DNA of 64,000 bases, taken from Opitutus sp. (GTDB lineage: Bacteria; Verrucomicrobiota; Verrucomicrobiae; Opitutales; Opitutaceae). A program made the translations under genes and the position numbers. Below are positions 52,981-61,893 of this stretch, piece by piece (within the stretch, counting starts at the first letter, position 1; the number at the start of each line of letters is the position of its first letter). The notes under the pieces were generated by a model that did no database searches, had not been told where the DNA came from, and was given only the letters and a program-made list of their open reading frames with translations. The stretch is from positions 62,001 to 126,000 of the forward strand of contig SIBR01000003.1 in assembly GCA_009695065.1 (NCBI GenBank), read 5' to 3'.

Positions 52981-53928
52981 CTAGGACTTGTTTTCCAACA
53001 CTTCTTTTACAAAATAGCGCTGGCGCGCGCGCACAACCTGATAAGTTCGTCCTACGTATTCTCCGATCAGACCAATACCGATCATTGCTAAGCTGAGCAG
53101 GAAAAGCACGATCGCCAGCAGGGTGAACACCCCGAAGGTCTCGCGGTCGAGGTTGAACACGAAGCGCCGCACCAGCAGCAGACCGACAAGCGCGAAGCTG
53201 CCCGCGGCACTCACGCCGGCAAACATCGTAAAATATTGCAGCGGCGCGATCGAGAAGCCGGTGATCAGATCGAAATTCAGCCGGATCAGTTTGTAGAACG
53301 AGTAGTTCGAAACGCCGGCGTGCCGTTCTTCGTGCTTTACCCCCACCTCGGCGGGATTGCCCGAGAAGCTGTAGGCCAGGGCGGGGATGAAGGTGTTGAT
53401 GGCGCCGCTCCGCACGATGGCGTCGATGATCGGCCGGGAGTAGGCGCGCAACATACAGCCCTGGTCGGTCATTTCGATGTTCGTCGTTTTTTCCCGGACG
53501 AAGTTGATCACCTTCGAAGCGTAGGTGCGGAACAGCGAGTCCTGCCGGTTGAGCCGGTAGCCGCCGACGTAGTCGTGCCCGGCGTCCATCTGGATGAGGA
53601 GCTGGCCGATTTCCTCCGGCGGATTTTGCAGATCGGCGTCGAGCGTCACCACGATTTGGCCCTGCACCCGCTCGAACGCCGCCATGATGGCCATGTGCTG
53701 GCCGTAGTTGGTGTTGAAATCGATCACGCGCGTCACGTCCGGGCGCCGGGTAAACTGCGCGCGGAGCAACTCCATCGAGCGGTCCGCACTGCCATCGTTG
53801 GTGAAGATGATCTCGTAACTGCGGCCGAGCCCGTCGAGCGCCGGGTACAGGCGGGCAAAGAGCATCGGCAGGTTGAGCTCCTCGTTGTAGACGGGAATGA
53901 CGATGGAGAGTTCGGGCGCGGTGCTCAT
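52981..53928 (-). CDS. arnC: Undecaprenyl-phosphate 4-deoxy-4-formamido-L-arabinose transferase
   Basis: A GT2 glycosyltransferase that moves the formylated sugar from UDP to undecaprenyl phosphate at the inner membrane. The 315-residue protein has LSIVIPVYNEELNLPMLFAR, the DxD motif in VVTLDADLQNPPEEI near residue 95, and EMTDQGCMLRAYSR near 155. Two C-terminal helices (about 232-255 and 267-290) follow, and the family end is IGEYVGRTYQVVRARQRYFV. The start codon overlaps the arnB stop by four bases. ArnC, GtrB and PmrF-like enzymes are similar; the operon decides the name. Confidence 0.93.
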   Translation of the reverse strand: MSTAPELSIVIPVYNEELNLPMLFARLYPALDGLGRSYEIIFTNDGSADRSMELLRAQFTRRPDVTRVIDFNTNYGQHMAIMAAFERVQGQIVVTLDADLQNPPEEIGQLLIQMDAGHDYVGGYRLNRQDSLFRTYASKVINFVREKTTNIEMTDQGCMLRAYSRPIIDAIVRSGAINTFIPALAYSFSGNPAEVGVKHEERHAGVSNYSFYKLIRLNFDLITGFSIAPLQYFTMFAGVSAAGSFALVGLLLVRRFVFNLDRETFGVFTLLAIVLFLLSLAMIGIGLIGEYVGRTYQVVRARQRYFVKEVLENKS

Positions 53929-55088
53929 GACAGGCGGTGGGCTTCGAGGACGGCGGTGAGTTCGCGGACGACGCGTGCGACGTCATCCCGCGTCATCGCG
54001 GGAAACAGCGGCAGCGTGAGGATGTTCCGGCAGACTTTCTCCGCGATCGGTAAATCGCCGTCCTTCCAGCCGAGCCGCCGGTAGACGGCGAACAAATGGA
54101 TCGCAGGATAGTGCACGCCCGTGCCGATTCCGGCCGCGTGCAACTTCGCCATCACCCCGGCGCGGCGGATGGTCAGCCGCTCCTCGGGCAGCACGACTTG
54201 AAACATGTGCCAGTTGCTTTGCGCGAAGTCCCGCGGCGGCAAACCGAGGCCCAGGGCCTGACCTGCCGCAGTGTCGAGCAGTTCGAAATAGATCCGCGCC
54301 AGTTCCCGCCGGCGCGCGTTAAATTCCTCGAGCCGCGGCAACTGACCGAGCCCGACCCGCGCGGCCACATCCGTGAGATTGAATTTGCCGCCGACGAGTT
54401 CGACTTCCATGCCGTCGAAACCGGAGCGGACCACGCCCTGGAGGCGGTATTGCTCGGCGAGTTTCGCTTCGCGTTCGTCGTTCATCACCAGCGCGCCGCC
54501 CTCGATGGTCGTGATGTTCTTGTTCGGGTGAAAACTGATCGAAACGAAATCGCCGGTGGCGCCGATGCGGCGGCCCTGCCAGTTGCTGCCGAACGACTGC
54601 GCGGCATCCTCCACCACGCGCAGGTTGTGCTGCCGGGCAACGGCGTACAACCGGTCGCGATCGACCGGCAGGCCCGCGAGATCGACCGGCAGGATCGCCC
54701 GGGTGCGGGGCGTGATGGCCGCCTCGACACGCGCCGGATCGAGGTTGCGCGTCACGGGGTCGATATCGACGAAGACGGGCCGCGCGCCGACTTCGAGTAT
54801 CACATTGCTCGTCGCGACCCAGGAAAGCGGGGTCGTGATCACCTCGTCGCCCGGGCCGATGCCGGCGATCCGCAGGGCGATCTCCATCGTGCAGGTCCCC
54901 GAGTTGAACAGGCGCACGGGGCGGCCGCCGCAGCACTCGGAAAGCTTCGCCTCGAGCTCTTTCACCTTCGGGCCCGACGTAATCCAGCCCGAGCGCAGCA
55001 CTTCCGCCACACCGGCGATCGTTTCCTCATCGATCGTGGGCCGCGTCAGCGGAAGAAAGGGCGCGGTGGGAGCGACAGGAGCGGACAT
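53925..55088 (-). CDS. arnB: UDP-4-amino-4-deoxy-L-arabinose aminotransferase
   Basis: A PLP-dependent aminotransferase of the DegT/DnrJ/EryC1 family, 387 residues. It converts the UDP-4-keto sugar to the 4-amino sugar using glutamate. Visible are TSGPKVKELEAKL, FNSGTCTMEIALR, VVEDAAQSFGSNWQGRRIG, and the PLP-Lys in SISFHPNKNITTIEGGALV near residue 190. HYPAIHLFAVYRRLGWKDGD is at the C-terminus. It begins one base after the arnT stop and overlaps arnC by four bases, so the three genes are tightly coupled. Confidence 0.94.
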   Translation of the reverse strand: MSAPVAPTAPFLPLTRPTIDEETIAGVAEVLRSGWITSGPKVKELEAKLSECCGGRPVRLFNSGTCTMEIALRIAGIGPGDEVITTPLSWVATSNVILEVGARPVFVDIDPVTRNLDPARVEAAITPRTRAILPVDLAGLPVDRDRLYAVARQHNLRVVEDAAQSFGSNWQGRRIGATGDFVSISFHPNKNITTIEGGALVMNDEREAKLAEQYRLQGVVRSGFDGMEVELVGGKFNLTDVAARVGLGQLPRLEEFNARRRELARIYFELLDTAAGQALGLGLPPRDFAQSNWHMFQVVLPEERLTIRRAGVMAKLHAAGIGTGVHYPAIHLFAVYRRLGWKDGDLPIAEKVCRNILTLPLFPAMTRDDVARVVRELTAVLEAHRLS

Positions 55089-55089
55089 G

Positions 55090-56778
55090 TCAGGGTTGAT
55101 TGCTCCAGAGGTAATGGGTCTGGCTCTCGCCGATCAAATGATAACGAAATGTGGCGTCCTCGAGGAGTTCCTTCACCTCGTGCTTACGGGCCACGATCCA
55201 GACCCGCCCGGCTCCGTTCCACTGGCGGCGAAACTCGTCGTCCTCGATGAACCGAGTCGCGCGCTCCGCGGGGTCGAGGAACTGGAGCTCGAGTTCGTCC
55301 TGATAGTGCACGAGGCCGACGGGGCACTGCAGGTAGTAAACAAAATCGTGAAAGAAAGCGTGGTAGTGATAGACGCGGTCTCCGGGCCGGACCCGCGCGC
55401 GGGCGATCAGGGCAAGTTCCTTGGTGCTGCGGATTTCCGGGACGCCGGCCACCAAGACGAGGGAGAATCCGACCATGGTGGCCAGCACCGTGCCGAGTCC
55501 AGCGCGAGCTCCGCGTGCTTTGGCGGCCCATGGAGCGACCACGCCACCGATCAGGAGGATGGTGGCCATGGCGAACGCATAGGGTCGGATGGCGTCCGCC
55601 TGCCCCGGTTCGCGCAACACGCCGGGCTTTAGCGCCACGACCAGAAATGCCACCGCAAACAAACCGCAAAGAAACGCGAATACGCGCAATCCAATGCGCA
55701 GTCGCGGAGTCACGTCTTCCGCCCAACGCTGCGCCAGCCAGACGCCGGTTAACACGGCCAGCGGTGGAAAGACCGGCAGAATATACGGGATCAATTTCGA
55801 CTGCGACTTGGAGAAAAACAAAAAGATAAAAGCGGCCCAGGTGACGAGGAACCAGGCGTCGGCGTTTTCCTTGCGCCGGGCCCAGCCCCCGGCCAGCCCG
55901 TCACGGAGCGCTTGCCACAGGAAGCCCACCCACGGAAACAGCCCGAGCAGCACGACGGGGATGAAATACCACCATGGTTCGTAGCGGCCGTGGGCGGTCG
56001 TGGTGAACCGGTTCCAATGTTCGTGGACGAAATAAAACTCCGCCCAGCCCGGATTGCGCTGCGCCACCAGCAGGTGCCACGGCAGGGTAATCGCCAGAAA
56101 CAGCAGGACGCCCGTCGGCAGATAAAGCGGTCGCAGCCGCTTCCATTGGTTGAAGATCAGCAGCCACAGGAACATCACGGCGCCGGTCACCAGAAATCCG
56201 ATGAGGCCCTTCGAAAGAGTGGCCAGCGCGGAACTGGCATAGAGCCCGTAGAAGAGCCAGCGCCGCCGGTTTCCCCCCGGTTCGCGCACACCGAGAATAA
56301 AGCAATAGAGCGTCGCTGACATCAGTACCGACACGGCCATGTCTAGGATCAGCAGGCGTGAAAGTGCAAAGTAGAGCAGGCCGGTGCCGAGCACGGCGGC
56401 GGCGGCGAGGCCCGCGTTGCGCCCGTGCAGCCGCCTGGCGGCCGCGTACGTCAGCAGCACGCCGCCGAGGCCGAAGATCACCGGGGTCAGGCGGACAGAC
56501 GCTTCGCCGGGGCCGAAAAACTTCAGGCACCCGGCCACGCACCAGTAAACGAAGGGCGGCTTCTCGAAATAAGGCACGGCATTGAGCCGTGGGGTCACCC
56601 AGTCGCCCGTCGCGAGCATCTCCCGCGGAATCTCGGCGTACCGGCCCTCATCGGGATTGGCGAGCGGGTGGTTGCCCAGAGCGAAGAAGTTCAGGGCACC
56701 GAACACCATCGCGAGCAAAAGGAGGTCTTTCCGCCACGAAACCGTGGGGGGCGTCACAGGGTTTTCTGGAGGCAGCAT
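55090..56778 (-). CDS. arnT: Lipid A 4-amino-4-deoxy-L-arabinose transferase (ArnT/PMT family)
   Basis: An inner-membrane glycosyltransferase that places aminoarabinose on lipid A phosphate on the periplasmic side. The 562-residue protein has about twelve helices. The catalytic first periplasmic loop is NPDEGRYAEIPREMLATGDW near residue 35, EKPPFVYWCVAGCLKFFG follows, and SKGLIGFLVTGAV and FSKSQSKLIPYILP lie further on. A soluble C-terminal domain of about 120 residues ends HYLWSNQP. The ATG at 56778 is chosen because the longer upstream frame is the shadow of holA. First gene of the arn operon. Confidence 0.92.
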   Translation of the reverse strand: MLPPENPVTPPTVSWRKDLLLLAMVFGALNFFALGNHPLANPDEGRYAEIPREMLATGDWVTPRLNAVPYFEKPPFVYWCVAGCLKFFGPGEASVRLTPVIFGLGGVLLTYAAARRLHGRNAGLAAAAVLGTGLLYFALSRLLILDMAVSVLMSATLYCFILGVREPGGNRRRWLFYGLYASSALATLSKGLIGFLVTGAVMFLWLLIFNQWKRLRPLYLPTGVLLFLAITLPWHLLVAQRNPGWAEFYFVHEHWNRFTTTAHGRYEPWWYFIPVVLLGLFPWVGFLWQALRDGLAGGWARRKENADAWFLVTWAAFIFLFFSKSQSKLIPYILPVFPPLAVLTGVWLAQRWAEDVTPRLRIGLRVFAFLCGLFAVAFLVVALKPGVLREPGQADAIRPYAFAMATILLIGGVVAPWAAKARGARAGLGTVLATMVGFSLVLVAGVPEIRSTKELALIARARVRPGDRVYHYHAFFHDFVYYLQCPVGLVHYQDELELQFLDPAERATRFIEDDEFRRQWNGAGRVWIVARKHEVKELLEDATFRYHLIGESQTHYLWSNQP

Positions 56779-56869
56779 GAGGAAGGGCGAGCGAGCGTCA
56801 CGGTGCCCGGCGGATGTGGCGATTTTTTTCGTGCACCCGCCCCGCGTTCGCCACCAGATTGCCCCCCTC

Positions 56870-57967
56870 ATGGCGGCGACCAGGAATTTCACGTTCATCT
56901 GCGGTTCCGACGACTTTCTGGTCGGCCGGATGGGACGGGAGCGCTTCGAGGTGCTGGCCGCCGGTGTGGCCGATGAGTTTTCGCGCGAGACGATCAACGG
57001 ATTTGCCGCCAACGTCAGCGAGGTGGAAAGCGCGGTGAACCGGTTTCGTGACGCGGTGAGCACTGTTTCGATGTTCGGGGGCCGGCGCGTGGTGTGGTTG
57101 AAGGACGTGAATTTCCTGGCCGACACCGTCACCGGGCGGGCCGAAAGCACGCTGAAGCTCGTCGAGGACCTCCAGCAGATTTTGGCGGGCGTCAAACCCG
57201 ACGAAACCACGGTGCTGATCACCGCCGCGCCGGTCGACCGGCGGCGTTCGTTCCCCAAGTGGTGCGAAAAGCAGGGCGATTTCACGCTCGTTGCCGGCGA
57301 GGGCGACGGCGGCGGCGAGGCACTCGCTGGCGTTGTGCTGGCCGAGGCGAAGTCGCTGGGGTCCGGCTTTGCCCCGGGGGCGGTCGAGTTGCTGCTCGCC
57401 CGGGTCGGGGCCAATACGCGCCTGCTGGTGGAGGAAACCCGCAAGCTGGCGACGTATGCGGGAGAGAGCGCGCTCATCGAGGAGGCGCATGTCGCGGAAC
57501 TCACCCCGAATGTCGCCGAGGGGGATTTCTTCGAGTCGGCCGAGGCTTTTTTCAGCGGCGACCTCAAGTGGACGCTCCACGCGCTGCACCGGCATTTTTT
57601 CACGGGAGGCGATGCCCGGCCCGTCATCAGCGCGCTGCAGAATCGCAACCGCATCCTGTTGCAGGTGCGGGCGCTGCTGGAGGCCGGCGACGCGCGCCTC
57701 GGGCCGCGCGGGCTCGACGGCCTGCCCCGCGCGGCGGCGGTCTACGGCGCGCGTTTTGTCGGGGCCTCGGAAAAGAGTTCCTTCAACCTGTTCACGCAAA
57801 ATCCCTGGTATGTCGGCAAGCTCGCCGGCGGGGCGAAACTGCCGACCCTGCGCCGCTTGATCGACAACCAGCAGGAATTTATGGGAGCCTTCGAGGAAAT
57901 CATCCGCCGGCCTAACGAGCAGGAGGAAGTTTTGCGCGAGCTCGCGGTGCGCTGTCTCGTCGCGTAG
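56870..57967 (+). CDS. holA: DNA polymerase III subunit delta
   Basis: The clamp-loader delta subunit that opens the beta clamp. The 365-residue protein has the family layout. It opens FTFICGSDDFLVGRMGRERF, followed by FGGRRVVWLKDVNFLADT and ETTVLITAAPVDRRRSFPKW. Next come the lid-domain helices GANTRLLVEETRKLATYAGE and a C-terminal collar (FNLFTQNPWYVGKLAGGAK, RRLIDNQQEFMGAFEEI). The ATG at 56870 is chosen; the frame is open further upstream but only as a shadow of arnT. Divergent from arnT; a stem-loop terminator follows. Confidence 0.9.
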   Translation: MAATRNFTFICGSDDFLVGRMGRERFEVLAAGVADEFSRETINGFAANVSEVESAVNRFRDAVSTVSMFGGRRVVWLKDVNFLADTVTGRAESTLKLVEDLQQILAGVKPDETTVLITAAPVDRRRSFPKWCEKQGDFTLVAGEGDGGGEALAGVVLAEAKSLGSGFAPGAVELLLARVGANTRLLVEETRKLATYAGESALIEEAHVAELTPNVAEGDFFESAEAFFSGDLKWTLHALHRHFFTGGDARPVISALQNRNRILLQVRALLEAGDARLGPRGLDGLPRAAAVYGARFVGASEKSSFNLFTQNPWYVGKLAGGAKLPTLRRLIDNQQEFMGAFEEIIRRPNEQEEVLRELAVRCLVA

Positions 57968-57981
57968 GTTTGGGCGGCGTA

Positions 57982-58010
57982 AAAGCCCGCGGGAATCCCT
58001 TTCGGGCTTT
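57982..58010 (+). terminator. Stem-loop terminator after holA
   Basis: AAAGCCCG pairs perfectly with CGGGCTTT around a 13-nt loop, 15 bp after the holA stop. The T content after the stem is short, so it may be a moderate terminator. Confidence 0.5.
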
Positions 58011-58041
58011 GCTCGTTCAACCTCTCGCGTAACCTCCCTCG

Positions 58042-58770
58042 ATGTCTTTGCTCGCCGACGCCTATTTTGCCCGCGCCAACGACCTGCTCGCCCAGGCGTG
58101 GACGACCAACGCCCCGACCATTGCACAGCTGGCGCCCCTCCTCGGGGCCTCGATTGCCCGGGGCGGCGTCGTGCAAACCTTCGGCAGCGGGCACAGCGAA
58201 CTCGTCTCCCGCGAGATCATCGGTCGCGCGGGTGGCCTCGTTTGCATCAGCGGCATCACCGATCCGACCGGCGGCTTCATCGAAAACCTGCCGGGCTACG
58301 GCATGAAACTCGTCGAGCGCTACGACCGTCAGTATCAGCTTCTGGCCGGTGAGGTGATCGTGGTCATTTCCAATTCCGGCAAAAACGGCTCGCCGATCGA
58401 TGTGGCGCTCTACGCGAAGCAAAAGGGCCTGACCGTCGTGGCGCTGACGTGCATGGCCATGTCGCGTGTCACGCCCTCGCAACATGCGAGCGGCCGGCGG
58501 CTCTTCGAGGTGGCCGACTACGTGCTCGATAACGGAGGGGTGCCCGGCGATGCGATCGTCGATCTGGCCGACGGCATCAAGGCCGGGCCGACCTCCACCT
58601 TGATCGGTTGCTCCGTCCTCAACTGGCTGACCCTCGCCACCATCGAATGGCTGAAAACGCACGGCCATCCGCTCCCCATCCTGCGCAGTCAAAACCTGCC
58701 CGGCGCGATCGAGTACAATCGCGAACTCGGCCAGAAATACAAAGCGCGCCTCAGCCGCCAGCTCGCGTGA
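58042..58770 (+). CDS. SIS-domain sugar isomerase/deaminase-like protein
   Basis: A 242-residue single sugar-isomerase (SIS) domain protein of the UPF0309 type. The phosphosugar-binding motifs are TFGSGHSELVSREIIGRAGG near residue 45 and VVISNSGKNGSPIDVALYAK near 108. A longer C-terminal segment, GPTSTLIGCSVLNWLTLATI, is usual in the group. Such proteins bind amino-sugar phosphates. The next gene is a BadF-type kinase similar to N-acetylglucosamine kinases, so the pair may handle recycled amino sugars; the reaction is not proven. Confidence 0.82.
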   Translation: MSLLADAYFARANDLLAQAWTTNAPTIAQLAPLLGASIARGGVVQTFGSGHSELVSREIIGRAGGLVCISGITDPTGGFIENLPGYGMKLVERYDRQYQLLAGEVIVVISNSGKNGSPIDVALYAKQKGLTVVALTCMAMSRVTPSQHASGRRLFEVADYVLDNGGVPGDAIVDLADGIKAGPTSTLIGCSVLNWLTLATIEWLKTHGHPLPILRSQNLPGAIEYNRELGQKYKARLSRQLA

Positions 58771-58863
58771 GAACGAAACCGGGCGAAGAGTGAAAATTAG
58801 AAAAGGCGGCCGGCAAAATAATGCGGTTCCTCGATCTCCTGATTGCCACCTCGTCACGACCCC

Positions 58864-59766
58864 ATGAGTTCCGGCTTCAAAATCGGCGTTGATGGTGGGG
58901 GCACGAAGACGGAGTGCGTCTTGCTTGATGCAAGCGGCGCGATCGTGGCCCGTCACCTCGCGCCGGCCTCCAACCCCAACGTGGTCGGTCCCGAGCAGGC
59001 CCGGCATATCGTCACGGCCGCGCTCGAAGCCTTGCGCGCCGTGACGCCGGCGGGAACGCCGCCGCCCGTGCTGACCCATCTCTACATGGCGGGCAGCCGT
59101 TCCTTCTGGCTCGACGTGGCACGCCTGCTCACCGGTTGCGGCGAGGTCGCGGTGTTCCATGACGCTTTGCCGGTGCTCGAGCTGGCGACGCACGGCCAGC
59201 CCGGGCTCGTGCTCCATGCGGGAACGGGTTCGTTTGTCGCCGCCCGCGCGCCCGACGGCAGCACGCACTATGCCGGCGGACTGGGTTGGCGGTTCGGGGA
59301 TCCGGGCAGTGGTTACGATCTGGGGCGCCGGGCGATCGCCTGCGCGCTGCTCGAGTTGCAGGGCTGGGCGCCGGTGTCGCGACTCACTGCGGCGGTGCGA
59401 GCCGCCACTCCGCTGGGCGAGACGGCGGATCCGGCAGCGATCACGCGGTACTTTTACCAGCATGCCGAGCCCAACCGGGAAATCGCGGGCCTTTCCCCCG
59501 CAGTCCTGCGCCTCGCCGGCGAGGGCGAAGCGGTGGCCCATCAGATCGTAATCGAATCCACGGCCGGGCTGCTGACGCTGGCGACGCAGGTCATGGGAAA
59601 ATTATTCCCCGGCGTTGGCCCCGAGGCCCTGCGAGCGGGGTTGAGCGGGCCAATTCTCACCCACCCGGTTGTCACCCGCGCGTTCGCGGCCACCTCACAC
59701 CTGCCGCTGGTTCCCGTGGAAGGATCGCCCGTCGACGGCATCCGCCGGTTGTTGCGGCGAGCCTGA
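58864..59766 (+). CDS. BadF/BadG-type ATPase, probable N-acetylglucosamine kinase
   Basis: A 300-residue protein of the sugar kinase/HSP70/actin fold. It has the phosphate-1 loop IGVDGGGTKTECVLLDASG at the N-terminus, VFHDALPVLEL, the phosphate-2 segment LVLHAGTGSFVAARAPDG, and GLGWRFGDPGSGYDLGRRAI. The adenosine region LSGPILTHPVVTRAF is near the end. This matches eukaryote-like N-acetylglucosamine kinases within BadF/BadG. It follows the SIS gene by 93 bp on the same strand, which supports an amino-sugar salvage role. Confidence 0.82.
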   Translation: MSSGFKIGVDGGGTKTECVLLDASGAIVARHLAPASNPNVVGPEQARHIVTAALEALRAVTPAGTPPPVLTHLYMAGSRSFWLDVARLLTGCGEVAVFHDALPVLELATHGQPGLVLHAGTGSFVAARAPDGSTHYAGGLGWRFGDPGSGYDLGRRAIACALLELQGWAPVSRLTAAVRAATPLGETADPAAITRYFYQHAEPNREIAGLSPAVLRLAGEGEAVAHQIVIESTAGLLTLATQVMGKLFPGVGPEALRAGLSGPILTHPVVTRAFAATSHLPLVPVEGSPVDGIRRLLRRA

Positions 59767-59863
59767 ACGGGGGCGCCAAGTTGGCCCGTCTGCCACTTTG
59801 ATTTTTTCGTAACCTTGCGCGGCTTGTGCGCGTCGGGCCAGCCTCACACCCTCACTCCCGCGC

Positions 59864-60346
59864 ATGCTCGTCCGGTTTACCAAGAACCTTCCCACCAGCC
59901 CGGCCGATACGTTGACGTGCGTAAGGCCCGACGGCAGCACGACGACCGACGTGATGCCGCGGCAGGGAATTTTGCCGCATGCCGCTTTTCATTTCGTGGT
60001 CGAGGCGACCCTCGGCTGGCGCGATGCATTTTTAGGCCAGGTGTCGGCCGGAGGGGCGCTTGCCGAGGTCTCCGTCCGCCTTCATGCGCAGAATCGCGAA
60101 TGGGCCAGAAACACGCAGGCGCAGCAAAGCGAGTCGCTCGTCGAATGCCTGCAGGCCAACCAGTGGGAAGGTGCGGCTGATCCCGCCGCATTTGCGCAGA
60201 ACCTGATCGTCATGTGCCGCCGGCGCGGCGTGCCTCCGCCGGAAATCACGGCCGACGAACTCGAGCGGGTGCGTGGCGCGCTGCGGGAGTTTGGCGCAGC
60301 CTGGCGGCCCGTGGTGCCGGGTGGGTCGATCGAGCGGACTTTTTGA
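59864..60346 (+). CDS. Hypothetical protein
   Basis: A 160-residue soluble protein beginning MLVRFTKNLPTSPADTLTCV. A strand-rich first half (DGSTTTDVMPRQGILPHAAF then HFVVEATLGWRDAFLGQVSA) is followed by a helical half (QSESLVECLQANQW, ITADELERVRGALREFGAAW). There is no signal peptide or membrane segment, and no catalytic motif I can name. Codon use and absence of breaks support a real gene. It sits 97 bp after the kinase gene on the same strand. Confidence 0.6.
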   Translation: MLVRFTKNLPTSPADTLTCVRPDGSTTTDVMPRQGILPHAAFHFVVEATLGWRDAFLGQVSAGGALAEVSVRLHAQNREWARNTQAQQSESLVECLQANQWEGAADPAAFAQNLIVMCRRRGVPPPEITADELERVRGALREFGAAWRPVVPGGSIERTF

Positions 60347-60481
60347 ACGCCGGCGTTTTCCGCGCCAGGAGGGGCGCGCCGCGATCGTCCCGCTGAAGCC
60401 GGTGCAGAAGATTTGCCCGCGACGCGGTCCGTTGCATCGTTGGGGCGTTTGCACTCGAGCGTTCCAGCTTCCACCGCGCCG

Positions 60482-61351
60482 GTGACGATTTTGTCCGAAA
60501 CGGACTGGACCGGCCGGCGGCTTGGGCACGAGCAGCGCGTGCGGGCGTGGACCGACTCGCACCAGGCGCGGGCGGCGCGCGGCGAGAAGCATCCGGTCTA
60601 CGATTTTCTCTTCACCTATTACGCGTTCCGTCCGGCCTGGCTGCGCCGCTGGCATCCGGGGCCGGATGTGGTGCTCGGCGGCGAGGCGGCGCGTGAATTT
60701 CTACGGTGGCCGGGTTATCGGGAAACAACCGGCGGCATTGCGCTCGACCCGGCCGCGTTGCCGGCCCGCCGCCGAGAATTTGTGGCGTGGCTGCACGGCC
60801 TGCTCGGGGCGATGCGGGATCGGCCCGCCTTTTTCGGGTGTTACGGGTGGCACGAGTGGGCGATGGTTTACCGGCAAACCGTCGCGGAAACCCGGCACAA
60901 TGCCCATCCCCTGCGCTTCGCCGCGGACGAACTCGCCGCCATCGTCGAATCCAGCGCGATCTGCTGCTCGCATTTCGATGCGTTTCGCTTTTTCACCGCG
61001 CCGGCCCGGCCGCTCAATCGCCTGCAGCCGGCGCGGACGGATGCCGGCCAGCTCGAACAGCGCGGTTGCCTGCACGCGAACATGGACCTCTACAAATGGG
61101 CGTTTAAACTCGCGCCCTTCACGCCCGCGGAGCTGGTGGCGGATGGCTTCGAGCTGGCCCGCGACATCCGTGAGGTGGACATGCGCGCGAGTCCCTACGA
61201 CCTGCGCGCACTGGGGTTCGAACCGATCACGGTCGAGACGGTGGCCGGTCGGACCGACTATGAACGGCGGCAGCGCGAGTTCACCGCCCGGGGAGAGCCG
61301 TTGCGTTCCCGCCTCATCGCGCTTTGCGAGCGGCTGCTGGCCACCGCCTGA
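60482..61351 (+). CDS. Protein of the group often labelled 3-methyladenine DNA glycosylase
   Basis: A 289-residue soluble protein starting near a GTG at 60482. Recognisable segments are HPVYDFLFTYYAFRPAWLRR, CYGWHEWAMVYRQ and HNAHPLRFAADELAAIVESS, together with PLNRLQPARTDAGQLEQRGC and HANMDLYKWAFKLAPFTPAE. I recall this arrangement from proteins annotated as 3-methyladenine DNA glycosylases in actinobacteria and verrucomicrobia. That annotation has weak biochemical support, and I see no helix-hairpin-helix motif. An upstream in-frame TTG at 60413 is an alternative start. The many conserved His/Trp suggest an enzyme. Confidence 0.6.
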   Translation: MTILSETDWTGRRLGHEQRVRAWTDSHQARAARGEKHPVYDFLFTYYAFRPAWLRRWHPGPDVVLGGEAAREFLRWPGYRETTGGIALDPAALPARRREFVAWLHGLLGAMRDRPAFFGCYGWHEWAMVYRQTVAETRHNAHPLRFAADELAAIVESSAICCSHFDAFRFFTAPARPLNRLQPARTDAGQLEQRGCLHANMDLYKWAFKLAPFTPAELVADGFELARDIREVDMRASPYDLRALGFEPITVETVAGRTDYERRQREFTARGEPLRSRLIALCERLLATA

Positions 61352-61396
61352 CAATCGGCAAAGGTTGGCACCCGGCCTGGGGTCATGCCGCCGCCT

Positions 61397-61893
61397 TCAC
61401 GTCTGCGGATAAGGGTTCCCGTCGAGCAGCAGCCGCTTGATTCCGAGCTGCTGGGTTTTGCTGACCGTCGCCTCGACCGCGATTTCCTTGAACCGTGGCT
61501 GGCAGCGGCCTTCTGGCACAAAATACTTCTCGATTTCATAGTCGACGCGGATGAACCCGTTGCTCTGGCTGGGTTGCGCCCGGCCGCGCCGGTGTCCGGC
61601 GGTGTCCAGGACGCGCCGGCGACTTCGTGGAACCGCCCGCTTTGCCGCAACGTGACTCAGATTTCGCGTCCCCGGGTGCCAGCGTCTCCTCCGGTGGGTG
61701 GTGCGGGCACGCGGCTGATCTTGTAGGAAAGAATCATGTAGTCGCCGCGCAACAAATCGCGCGGATCCACCGGCACGGTTTCGAGCAGGATCGTCGGGGC
61801 GGTGGTGCGGTTCCATTCGTGGTAGCCCACCCAGCCCACGAGCAACGCCACCTGCAGGCCGCCGACGAGGGCAAGCCAGCGGGCGCGGTTCAT
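61397..61893 (-). pseudogene. GDYXXLXY-domain membrane protein, in-frame TGA plus frameshift
   Basis: The frame from ATG 61893 gives one helix (ARWLALVGGLQVALLVGWVG), then the signature PVDPRDLLRGDYMILSYKIS that names the GDYXXLXY family. TGA occurs at 61657-61659 after GTRGREI, yet the same frame continues VTLRQSGRFHEVAGASW. A shift near 61575-61600 then leads to NGFIRVDYEIEKYFVPEG and the end LLLDGNPYPQT. These proteins usually pair with a DUF2157 protein, as here (ATGA overlap). Both lesions would have to be errors for it to work. Confidence 0.72.
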
